Shown piece by piece: positions 1-6,255 of a stretch of DNA of 6,928 nucleotides. The stretch lies in contig CAYNHL010000162.1 of assembly GCA_964397015.1 (NCBI GenBank), positions 1 to 6,928 on the forward strand. Reading direction: 5' to 3'. The DNA comes from MADRE2 sp964397015 (GTDB lineage: Bacteria; Desulfobacterota; Desulfobacteria; Desulfobacterales; Desulfobacteraceae). The position numbers and the translations under genes are program-made. The notes under the pieces were generated by a model, which saw only the letters and a program-made list of their open reading frames with translations, made no database searches and was not told where the DNA came from. Positions within the stretch are counted from its first letter, which is position 1; each line of letters starts with the position of its first letter.

Positions 1-1
1 C

Positions 2-361
2 GTGTTCAAGGTTTTTTCCCTTGAAGTGGCACGATCCGGTTTGACGGTGAACGAGGCCCGGGAAGCAGGATTTGATCCGGTGGAAGCATACGTGAAAACA
101 AGATCACGTGCCCATGGGCAGCCAGGCTCCACTCCGATTCATGTGAACATGGTGGCAGATAGAACAGGCGGGCGGTTGCTGGGCGTACAGATGGTGGGAT
201 ATGAAGGAGTGGCCCACAGGATCAATGCCGTTGCCGTCGCTTTGCACAGCAAAATGACGGTGGAAGGCTTTTTCCAGACCGATCTGGCATATGCACCCCC
301 GTTCGGCCCTGTCTGGGATCCGCTTTTGACAGCGGCCAGTCAGCTGGGAAAAAAATTGTGA
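2..361 (+). CDS. Pyridine-nucleotide-disulfide oxidoreductase, C-terminal part (CoA-disulfide reductase / NADH oxidase-like), 5' end outside window
   Basis: This is the C-terminal dimerisation domain of an FAD-dependent pyridine nucleotide-disulfide oxidoreductase. The visible 120 codons contain a KVFSLEVARSGLT segment, a central GGRLLGVQMVG strand pair and the ending TDLAYAPPFGPVWDPLL. That ending is characteristic of the CoA-disulfide reductase, NADH oxidase and NADH-dependent persulfide reductase group. The FAD- and NAD-binding domains and the active-site cysteine lie before the window. The GTG at base 2 is an internal valine codon and not a start. In the family the enzyme uses NAD(P)H to reduce CoA disulfide, polysulfide/persulfide or oxygen; which of these applies cannot be read from this domain. 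The peroxiredoxin gene follows after 55 bp on the same strand with no visible terminator. The two are probably co-transcribed and this enzyme could be the reductant for the peroxidase, which is inference. Confidence 0.88.
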   Translation: MFKVFSLEVARSGLTVNEAREAGFDPVEAYVKTRSRAHGQPGSTPIHVNMVADRTGGRLLGVQMVGYEGVAHRINAVAVALHSKMTVEGFFQTDLAYAPPFGPVWDPLLTAASQLGKKL

Positions 362-404
362 GTTAAGAGGGAACGTAACAGTAACCGACAACAGGTAATA
401 TATC

Positions 405-412
405 AAAGGAGG
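405..412 (+). promoter_or_regulatory. Ribosome binding site for the first peroxiredoxin start
   Basis: The sequence AAAGGAGG is a near-perfect anti-16S match. It ends 4 nt before the ATG at 417, which is somewhat closer than the usual 5-9 nt. It supports initiation at 417, upstream of a second strong site at 519-525. Confidence 0.75.
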
Positions 413-416
413 AAGT

Positions 417-1145
417 ATGAGCGAAGAAATGAGTGCCGGTTGCGCCCGACCGACCGGAGGGCCGGTGGGCGAAAAGGCTGCAGACAATGACACTTCATCC
501 AGTATGGATAACAAGAAAAAGGAGGAACAACAGATGATACAGGTTGGGAAAAAAGCACCGGATTTCATGGCACCCGGGTTTCAGCAGGGAAAATTCATAA
601 ATGTCAGTTTGTCGGATTATCTTGGAAAATGGGTGGTGTTATGCTTTTATCCCGGTGATTTCACCTTTGTCTGAGCCACGGAAATTTCAGCAGTTGCTGA
701 AAAAAATGCCGCATTCCAGGACTTAGGGGTACAGGTCCTTTCCATGAGTGTTGACAGCATGTTTGTTCATAAAATGTGGAATGATCACGAACTGTCTAAA
801 ATGGTGGACGGCGGGGTGCCTTTTCCCATGCTGTCAGATGGCGGCGGCCGGGTAGGCAGCACCTACGGAGTCTATGATGCGGAAGCAGGCGTGGAAACAC
901 GCGGCCGGTTCATTATAGACCCGGACGGAGTGATACAGGGATATGAAGTCCTGACTCCCCCGGTAGGACGGAATGTCAGCGAAACAATCCGCCAGGTCCA
1001 GGCATTTCAACTTGTCAGGGAATCCAAGGGATCCCAGGCGACCCCTTCAGGATGGAAGCCGGGAAAAAAGACCCTGTCGCCTGGTCCTGACCTGGTAGGC
1101 AATGTCTGGAAAGAATGGAAAACATCCATGGCCTTTGAAGACTGA
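417..1145 (+). CDS. Selenocysteine-containing peroxiredoxin (AhpC/TSA, Prx1-like), read through in-frame TGA at 672-674
   Basis: A 242-residue thiol/selenol peroxidase that reduces hydrogen peroxide or organic hydroperoxides in the cytoplasm. Residues 40-242 match the AhpC/Prx1 fold: IQVGKKAPDF start, FYPGDFTFV-U-ATE active site (P79, T83 and Sec86 form the PxxxTxxC-type motif), the VLSMSVDS strand, GVPFPMLSD, TRGRFIIDPDG with the likely catalytic Arg162, and PPVGRNVSETIRQ. TGA 672-674 sits exactly at the peroxidatic cysteine and the frame stays open for 156 more codons of family-typical sequence, so it is selenocysteine and not a stop. A hairpin at 685-702 supports this. The usual resolving cysteine region reads QATPSGWKPG, with Thr209 where Prx1 enzymes have Cys, so this is a one-catalytic-residue type. 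Residues 1-39 are a hydrophilic extension with Cys9; the only other cysteine is Cys76. An internal start at 534 is possible. The upstream oxidoreductase is the likely operon partner. Confidence 0.95.
519..536 (+). promoter_or_regulatory. Internal ribosome binding site and alternative start of the peroxiredoxin
   Basis: AAGGAGG at 519-525 lies 8 nt before an in-frame ATG at 534. Starting there gives MIQVGKKAPDF, the ordinary N-terminus of the family, and removes the 39-residue extension with Cys9. Spacing is better than for the start at 417, so this may be the true start or may give a second, shorter form. The site is formed by codons for the lysine/glutamate-rich stretch NKKKEEQQ, so part of the match could come from composition. 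Confidence 0.5.
672..674 (+). other. Selenocysteine codon (TGA) at peroxidatic position 86
   Basis: The TGA falls in FTFV-TGA-ATEI, where the family consensus is FTFVCPTEI. The frame before and after encodes one continuous peroxiredoxin with no indel, so recoding as selenocysteine is by far the simplest reading. Confidence 0.95.
685..702 (+). promoter_or_regulatory. Bacterial SECIS element (stem-loop after the Sec codon)
   Basis: TTTCAGCA and TGCTGAAA are perfect reverse complements around a central GT. This gives a 7-bp stem with loop AGUU (or 8 bp around GU). The GU of the loop begins 18 nt after the UGA, within the spacing known for bacterial SECIS elements, and a GU in the apical loop is what SelB recognises in the best-studied examples. 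The element lies inside coding sequence, as is normal in bacteria. Confidence 0.85.
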
Positions 1146-1178
1146 TTTTTTTTATTACAGCTTTTTTAACACCGGCGG

Positions 1179-2333
1179 TTACAGGACCTTTATCACGACG
1201 GCGGTCAAATCGTCATCAAGGGTGTTGAGCAAAGTGAACGACTCAATTGCGTCAAACAGCGCCCGGAGTATGTCCTGGGCGCTGTTTGACGCCTGTTCCC
1301 GGATAATCTTCTGGAGACGGTCTTTGCCGAAAAATTCCTTTGAACTGTTTTGGGCTTCGAATAACCCATCGGTGCAGATCAAGATGATCTGTCCTGTGAC
1401 AAGTTTTCTGTTATGCTCTTCAAAGGCTGCATCCTGATGGATGCCCAGCGGCATGCCTTTTCCGCCAAGGGACTCAAATTTTTTATCGCCGGGGGAGTAA
1501 AGCATGGCCGGATCATGACCGGCCCGGACCCACGAAATGCCACGGTTCTCGATGTCAAGGCAGCAGAAAAACAAGGTCATGAACCGGCCGGATTCATTGA
1601 CATCCGATGCAAAAAGACGGTTCACTTCTGAAATCATGGTGGAAAGGGATCCCGGAAAAGCGGACCGGCACCTGAGAAAAGCCCTGGCGGTGGTCATGAG
1701 CAAAGCCGAGGGGATGCCGTGCTCAGACACATCGCCCACCGCAATGCCGAGTTTATCGCTTCCCGCTGCCGGCATATCAATGTAGTCGAAATAATCACCG
1801 CCGGTTTCATCACAGTAAATGATTTTGCCCGCCACATCAAATCCTTCCACCACCGGATGTGACTGTGGGATCAGATTCTGCTGTACTTCCATGGCAAGGC
1901 ACAATGAATGTTTGAGCTGCTCGTTCTGCCCGGCAAGTGCCCGGCGGGCCTTGAGCAGAGACAGGTGGGTTTTGACACGGGCCTTGACTTCCATGATCTC
2001 AAAGGGCTTGGTAATGTAATCCACCGCCCCGTGTTCAAACCCGGCTGTTTTGTTGCCCACTTCATCAATGGCCGTGATAAAGATAAAGGGAATGTCCCGG
2101 GTTACCGGATCGGCTCGCAGTCGGCGGCTGACTTCAAATCCATCCATTTCGGGCATCATAATGTCCAGCAGTATCAAATCGGGCTTCCGGGTCCTGGCGT
2201 ATTCAAGTGCATTTTCTCCATTCATGGCCACGCCGAGCGTGTAGTCATCCTTCAATGCGTTCACCAGAACCTTGATATTCTCCCTGACGTCATCGACCAG
2301 AAGTACTTTGCCTTCACTCAGCGAATCTGTCAT
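1179..2333 (-). CDS. Response regulator with SpoIIE/RsbU-type PP2C serine phosphatase output
   Basis: A 384-residue cytoplasmic protein. Residues 9-125 are a receiver domain: acidic pocket D14/D15, phospho-acceptor D57 in LLDIMMPEMDG, T87, and K109 in YITKPF. A helical linker (about 120-150) leads to a SpoIIE/PP2C-like phosphatase domain (about 150-384) with the metal-binding motifs GGDYFD (D180, D183), GDVSEHGIPSALLM (D201), TDG at 321-323 and DDDLTAVV (D373-D375). All catalytic acidic residues appear present. In the family, phosphorylation of the receiver controls dephosphorylation of an anti-sigma-factor antagonist; the target is not in the window. The start ATG overlaps the kinase stop in ATGA (2330-2333), a sign of translational coupling, and AGGGG at 2342-2346 is a modest ribosome binding site 8 nt ahead. 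It converges with the peroxiredoxin gene, leaving 33 bp (T-rich, no convincing terminator) between stops. A perfect inverted repeat lies within codons near its 3' end. Confidence 0.93.
   Translation of the reverse strand: MTDSLSEGKVLLVDDVRENIKVLVNALKDDYTLGVAMNGENALEYARTRKPDLILLDIMMPEMDGFEVSRRLRADPVTRDIPFIFITAIDEVGNKTAGFEHGAVDYITKPFEIMEVKARVKTHLSLLKARRALAGQNEQLKHSLCLAMEVQQNLIPQSHPVVEGFDVAGKIIYCDETGGDYFDYIDMPAAGSDKLGIAVGDVSEHGIPSALLMTTARAFLRCRSAFPGSLSTMISEVNRLFASDVNESGRFMTLFFCCLDIENRGISWVRAGHDPAMLYSPGDKKFESLGGKGMPLGIHQDAAFEEHNRKLVTGQIILICTDGLFEAQNSSKEFFGKDRLQKIIREQASNSAQDILRALFDAIESFTLLNTLDDDLTAVVIKVL
1249..1292. repeat. Perfect 16-bp inverted repeat within the phosphatase gene
   Basis: GCGTCAAACAGCGCCC (1249-1264) and GGGCGCTGTTTGACGC (1277-1292) are exact reverse complements separated by 12 bases. 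On the coding strand it covers the ASNSAQDILRALFDA segment of the PP2C domain, roughly 70-110 nt before the stop. No T-tract follows on either strand, so it is not a standard intrinsic terminator. Confidence 0.9.
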
Positions 2334-5300
2334 TTCGTCGACCCCTGCTTCAATATGCTCTTTATTTTTTCAAGGACATTACGGGCGCCTTCAAAATCAA
2401 AGGCATTGACCCTGTCTGCAAGTATTTTCATATCAGTAGCGACCTGCGGGGGGAAATCCGAAGGGTTGAGTTTTTCCATGGTATCGGATGATCCGACCGG
2501 ATCAAATTCCTTCAGGTAAGTATCAAGGCGGTCAAGGTGATCGAGCGTGTCTTTGGTTGAAGCAGAGGCAGTCCTGCCTGAATCCGGAAATGATTCCGGT
2601 TCCGCTTCGATTATTGTGGCAATGGCTGAACAGACCAGTGAAAAGGCATTGGCTAAATGAGCATACAGGCTGCGGATATCCGAGGTGAGATTTTTTCTCG
2701 CGGCTTTTTCCAGTGCCTTTGCCGTTGTGGTCAGTTCCCGGGCTGAAATGGCTGCTCCGGCTCCGACAAATGAATGTGCGTGCAGTGTGATGGCTGCCAT
2801 GTCCTGCTTTTTGACTGCTGCCTCAAGCCGGTCCAGTGTGTCCTGCTGTTCGCCTGGAAAGGCGGTCAGCATTTTTTTGAACACGGTCCAGGATAATCCC
2901 TGGCGTTTCATGGCTTCGGTGATATCAATTTCCGGCAGGTCAGGGATATTATCTTTTGGAGAGAACGGATCTTCGGGCGGTAAAAATGCGACAGGGCAGG
3001 AGAGCTTGTCCGGGTTGATCCATTTATCCAGCGTGGAAATCAGCTGCAGCCTGTCGATGGGTTTGCTGATATAATCATTCATGCCGGCGGCCAGGCACTG
3101 TTCCCTGTCCCCGTCCATTGCATTGGCCGTCATTGCGATGATGGGTATCCGGGTGAAGCCGGATTTCCGAATGATCCGGGTTGCCTCCAGGCCATCTGTC
3201 TGAGGCATCTGGACATCCATGAGAACAAGGTCGTATTCATTGCTTTTAACTGCCTGGATCGCCTTTTCTCCGTTTTCAGCCACATCCACCTTGAATCCGG
3301 CCTGGGTCAAGATTTCAACAGCCACAATCCGGTTGGCGAAATTATCTTCAGCCACGAGTATGCAGACATTACTGAAATCATGTGTGGTGGCGGCTGTTTG
3401 ATTTTTTGTCACGGATACCGGCGCGATATCCAGGGCTTCCATGATGACGTCAAGAAGGGCGGACTGCTTGACGGGTTTGAAGACAAATTGTCTGATACCG
3501 ATACGGGCCGCCTCGTCGATCAAGGTATCCCGGCCGTAGGCACTGATCATGACAATGGGAATCCTGGAGCAGCCCGGCCGTGATCGGATGGCTCGGGATG
3601 CTTCCAGACCGTCCATTCCTGGCAGGCGCCAGTCCATCAGTATCAGGTTGAACAAAGTTGCCGGCCCCTGTTTGTCCATAAGCTCCAGGGCATGCTCAGC
3701 AGTACCGGTACTCTGGTATTTCATCCCGAAATTTTCCAGCATCCTTTCCAGCATCCGGCGGCTGGATTCGTTGTCCTCGACAACAAGGACCGAGGCATTT
3801 TTGATCCCGGCCGGAATATCCCGAGTTTCATTGCTGGCGGCAGGCGCTTTTTGAAAAGGGCATGTGAAGGAGAAGGTGCTGCCCTGACCGGGAGTGCTTT
3901 TGATATCGATGGTTGATCCTCCCATGAGAAGAACCAGTTCCCGGCTGATAGTCAATCCAAGCCCGGTACCCCCGTATTTTCTGGATGTCGAGCTGTCCTC
4001 CTGGGTAAAGGCTTGAAAAACTGTTTCCTGCTTATCAGGGCTTATGCCGATACCGGTGTCTGAAACAAGGAATGTCAGGTTCACATGATCTTGAGCCGGG
4101 TTATCACACTGGATTGCGATACGGATTTCACCCTGTTCGGTAAATTTGAAGGCATTGCTGATAAGGTTGACCATGACCTGTCTGAGCCTCAGGGGATCAC
4201 CCCTGAGGGTATCGGGAAGATCGACCGGCAGGTCAAGGATAAGTTCGATTTCTTTTTCAACCACCTGGTCCCTGAACTGGTCTATGATATCCTCGACAAG
4301 ATCCCGCAGCCGGAAGGTAATGACTTCCACCGACAGCTGGCGCGCTTCGATTTTGGACAGGTCGAGAATGTCATTGACCAGATACAGCAGGGTGCGTGAC
4401 GATTTACGGATTATGTCCACATATTCGGCCTGTTTTACTGACAGGTCCATGGTATGGAGCAGGTCTCCCATACCGATGATGGCGTTCATCGGGGTGCGGA
4501 TTTCATGGCTCATGTTGGCAATGAAACGGCTTTTGGCCCTGTTGGCTGTTTCGGCTTTATCTCTGGCCTTTATAAGCTCCCGGTTCACGTCAATGAGTGC
4601 TTCTGTGCGTTGTGCCACCATTTGTTTCAATTTGCTGCTGGCAAAATGCCAGGCGATCACCAGTACGATCATCAGGAAAATAAATATGACTATTCCATAG
4701 AGAATGCTGACCTTCAGCTTGCCTGCCAAAAGCTGCGCCATGGTCCTGGTGGGAAGGGGGTGCCATGCCACCAGCAGGGCGTTGGCTATTTTACCTGTAC
4801 CCCTGGTTTCCAGTTTCGTGCGGTCAGGGATGGGGGCTGCGCCCACAAGGTAGGGCTGTCTGTCGATTTTGAAAATAAAGCCATTGGGAGCTTTTTCCAG
4901 TATCCGGTGGAAATGCCGTTTTCTGGTAATTTCGTCGGATAAAGGAGATGTGGCTGTATAGACCATGAATTTGGCATGCCGCCCAATAGGAAAGCTGTCT
5001 TTCTGGATTGCCATGGGCCATGCGGTTTGATCCAGGTGGCTTTTCTGGAGTAAAACAGCAATATCGATCGATATGTCCGGGGTTGAAAAAAGAGATTTGA
5101 AGTGCTGCGCAATCATGCCGAATTCCTGCCCTACTTCCACCATGCCTATGATTTGCCGATTGCCTGTTTTCGGGTCTTTGTGTATTATCGGGGACACGCC
5201 CCGGATTCCGGCGTATGCCCCTCAGGCTTCAAATCCGCTGACCGGCAGAAGGGTTTGATAGGATTCATACAGAAGCGTTTCTTTTATGTTTCTCGAAAAA

Positions 5301-5776
5301 CCATAAATCTCAGGCCGGTTGAGCCAGATAAGGGATGTCATGTCATGGCCCAGAAAAATCTGGATTTCTTTTGGCCGTGGATCCTGGGACAGCATTCCCC
5401 AGTTCAGCAGGATGCGGTTCCTGATCTGACGGCGGATTATCTCGGTTGCCTGCCCGCCTTTTTTTCCGCCTTCCGATTCAAGGGCCCGAAGTCCTTTTTC
5501 CGCCAGTTGTTTTATATGGGTGTCCTTGGATATGTGGACCGCCCATTGTTCCATTTCAAATGCAATTGCCCGCAGCTGGGTGGGAACACCTCCCTCTATG
5601 ATCCTGACATAGTCTGATTCATTGACTGCGCCCCTTATCATGGAAATGTAGATGATGACAACAAATCCTGCCACGCAGGCGGCAATGATGATGGTCAGGA
5701 TGCCGAAAAGCCTCAGGGGCTTTTTCGGCCTCTCGGAAAAAAGATTTTGGGAATCGCGGTTTTTGCCTGGCTTCAT
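2330..5776 (-). CDS. Membrane hybrid sensor histidine kinase with in-frame TGA (possible selenoprotein, or nonsense-interrupted)
   Basis: Read through one TGA (5222-5224, residue 185), this gives 1148 residues. Order: TM1 about 22-47, extracytoplasmic Cache-like sensor about 48-356, TM2 about 357-379, coiled linker, HisKA with H424 in MSHEIRTPMN, HATPase with N541 in NLISNAFKFT, D573 in SDTGIGIS and GGTGLGLTIS at 602-611, REC1 (E667/D668, D715, K767), REC2 (E810/D811, D854, K905), an HPt-like domain with H1001, and a helical tail. It should autophosphorylate and relay phosphate to partners, probably the phosphatase regulator overlapping its stop. Without read-through, the sequence would be called as a 184-residue ORF (5222-5776) and a kinase from GTG 5197. 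That GTG lacks a good ribosome binding site and would cut the sensor and lose TM1. The HPt motif reads HSFVG where HxLKG is usual. No strong ribosome binding site precedes ATG 5776. Architecture is certain; whether the TGA is decoded or is a mutation is not. Confidence 0.8.
4187..4208. repeat. Perfect 9-bp inverted repeat inside the kinase gene
   Basis: CCTCAGGGG and CCCCTGAGG flank a 4-base ATCA loop. It falls in the codons for the DPLRLRQ segment of the HATPase N-box, so codon constraint may explain it. No T-tract follows on either strand. Confidence 0.6.
5190..5221 (-). promoter_or_regulatory. Stem-loop directly after the kinase TGA (candidate atypical SECIS or read-through element)
   Basis: On the coding strand GGGGCATACGCC (5221-5210) pairs with GGCGTGTCCCC (5200-5190). 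There are 11 pairs including one G-U, with one bulged C. The 9-nt loop GGAATCCGG can add two inner G-C pairs. The stem begins at the base right after the TGA. A long stem next to an in-frame UGA suits recoding. However, the loop has no GU and begins only 12 nt after the UGA, nearer than usual for bacterial SECIS elements. The fold is clear; the role is a guess. Confidence 0.45.
5222..5224 (-). other. In-frame TGA in the kinase sensor domain (candidate selenocysteine codon)
   Basis: The context is SGFEA-TGA-GAYAGIRGVSPI. Both sides are in one frame with no indel. The downstream part continues a Cache-like strand pattern (IRGVSPI, then QIIGMVEVGQEF), so translation is expected to cross this codon. 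Selenocysteine fits an organism that makes a selenoperoxidase. A point mutation from Cys, Trp, Arg or Gly would look the same. Confidence 0.5.
5702..5729. repeat. 11-bp inverted repeat near the start of the kinase gene
   Basis: GCCGAAAAGCC (5702-5712) pairs with GGCTTTTTCGGC (5718-5729) with one bulged base and a 5-base loop. In the mRNA it would form a hairpin 48-75 nt after the start codon, over codons for RPKKPLRLFG just before TM1. Confidence 0.7.
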
Positions 5777-5808
5777 AAGGAAATGTCATTCATAACGGGT
5801 TTGCTGCT

Positions 5809-5817
5809 TTTATAACA
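5809..5817 (-). promoter_or_regulatory. Candidate extended -10 promoter element for the kinase-regulator operon
   Basis: The coding-strand sequence TGTTATAAA matches an extended -10 (TGnTATAAT). It lies in the 107-bp gap (5777-5883) between the PqqD-like gene and the kinase. A start about 7 nt downstream would leave a leader of roughly 25 nt. No good -35 lies 17 nt upstream. A second AT-rich candidate, TTGAGT followed 18 nt later by TTTAAA, lies further upstream in the same gap. Nothing else is seen in this gap. Confidence 0.3.
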
Positions 5818-5883
5818 GTATCATCAAATGGTGTTTTTGGGAATTTAAAAGTTTTTCTCGCTTATTTACTCAACTTTCGGGCT

Positions 5884-6255
5884 TCAACGATGATGCCCGG
5901 GCTCTCCCATGCCTATCAACCCCCTTTCTCCCAGGGATTTCAAGAACAGTGTCACGGATACCTGAGCTTCCCGGCGATTCAGGCAGTGGGCCCGGGCAAA
6001 CTCATCGATGATCGTGTCGACATTTCTTGTGCCGTCCATTAGTGACCAGACATGAACCCCCAGTTCATCGAGCTGGAGTTTTTTAGTGAAGGTGTCGGCC
6101 CTCCCAGACCGCAGCAGTTTTTTTACCTTTAAAAAAAGGGGGCGGTAGACCACCTGGTATGTCAGAATCATGTTGCCGCCGGGCAGCATTTGTTCTTCAA
6201 CTTCCCTGTTTTTTCGGGGGATGTGCTGAAGGGCTTTTTTTTGTTCACCTGTCAA
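5884..6255 (-). CDS. PqqD-like small protein (RiPP recognition element fold)
   Basis: A 123-residue soluble protein. Residues about 30-118 match the PqqD family pattern: LQLDELGVHVWSLMDGTRNV, then DTIIDEFARAH and a helix with EAQVSVTLFLKSLGERGLI. PqqD-type domains are winged helix-turn-helix folds that bind leader peptides and present them to a partner enzyme, classically a radical SAM protein in PQQ synthesis. Stand-alone PqqD-like proteins also occur in unrelated clusters, and no PQQ gene is visible here, so the substrate is unknown. The start used is a TTG at 6253-6255 with AGGTG just upstream, which overlaps the preceding gene by 11 bp. In-frame ATGs at residues 23 and 29 are alternatives and would keep the whole domain. 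The residues before 25 are charged and unlike the family. It is probably co-transcribed with, and translationally coupled to, the gene before it. Confidence 0.8.
   Translation of the reverse strand: MTGEQKKALQHIPRKNREVEEQMLPGGNMILTYQVVYRPLFLKVKKLLRSGRADTFTKKLQLDELGVHVWSLMDGTRNVDTIIDEFARAHCLNRREAQVSVTLFLKSLGERGLIGMGEPGHHR

Noticed and set aside
104..568. 154-residue ORF on the minus strand
   Set aside because: It lies antisense across the oxidoreductase end and peroxiredoxin start, both well-supported genes, and shows no recognisable domain.
744..1145. Separate 133-residue protein starting at ATG 744
   Set aside because: It is the C-terminal half of the peroxiredoxin. The frame is open from the Sec codon, and no ribosome binding site fits this ATG.
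1144..1178. Bidirectional terminator between the convergent genes
   Set aside because: There are T-runs and a weak CCG-G-CGG dyad, but no stable stem directly before a T-tract on either strand.
1908..2519. 203-residue plus-strand ORF (and others such as 4146-4700, 4454-4942 and 5102-5617)
   Set aside because: These are frame shadows of the minus-strand regulator and kinase genes. Their translations show no domain.
2330..5197. Kinase as a stand-alone protein starting at GTG 5197
   Set aside because: The start lacks a good ribosome binding site, would remove TM1 and cut the sensor domain, and the same frame stays open upstream across a single TGA. I prefer the joined reading.
5884..5886. TGA ending the PqqD-like gene as a third selenocysteine codon
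   Set aside because: The domain is already complete and only five codons follow before a TAA, so this is an ordinary stop.
5881..5900. GGGC/GCCC dyad around the PqqD-like stop as a terminator
   Set aside because: The stem is only five pairs with a 12-base loop and has no following T-tract.
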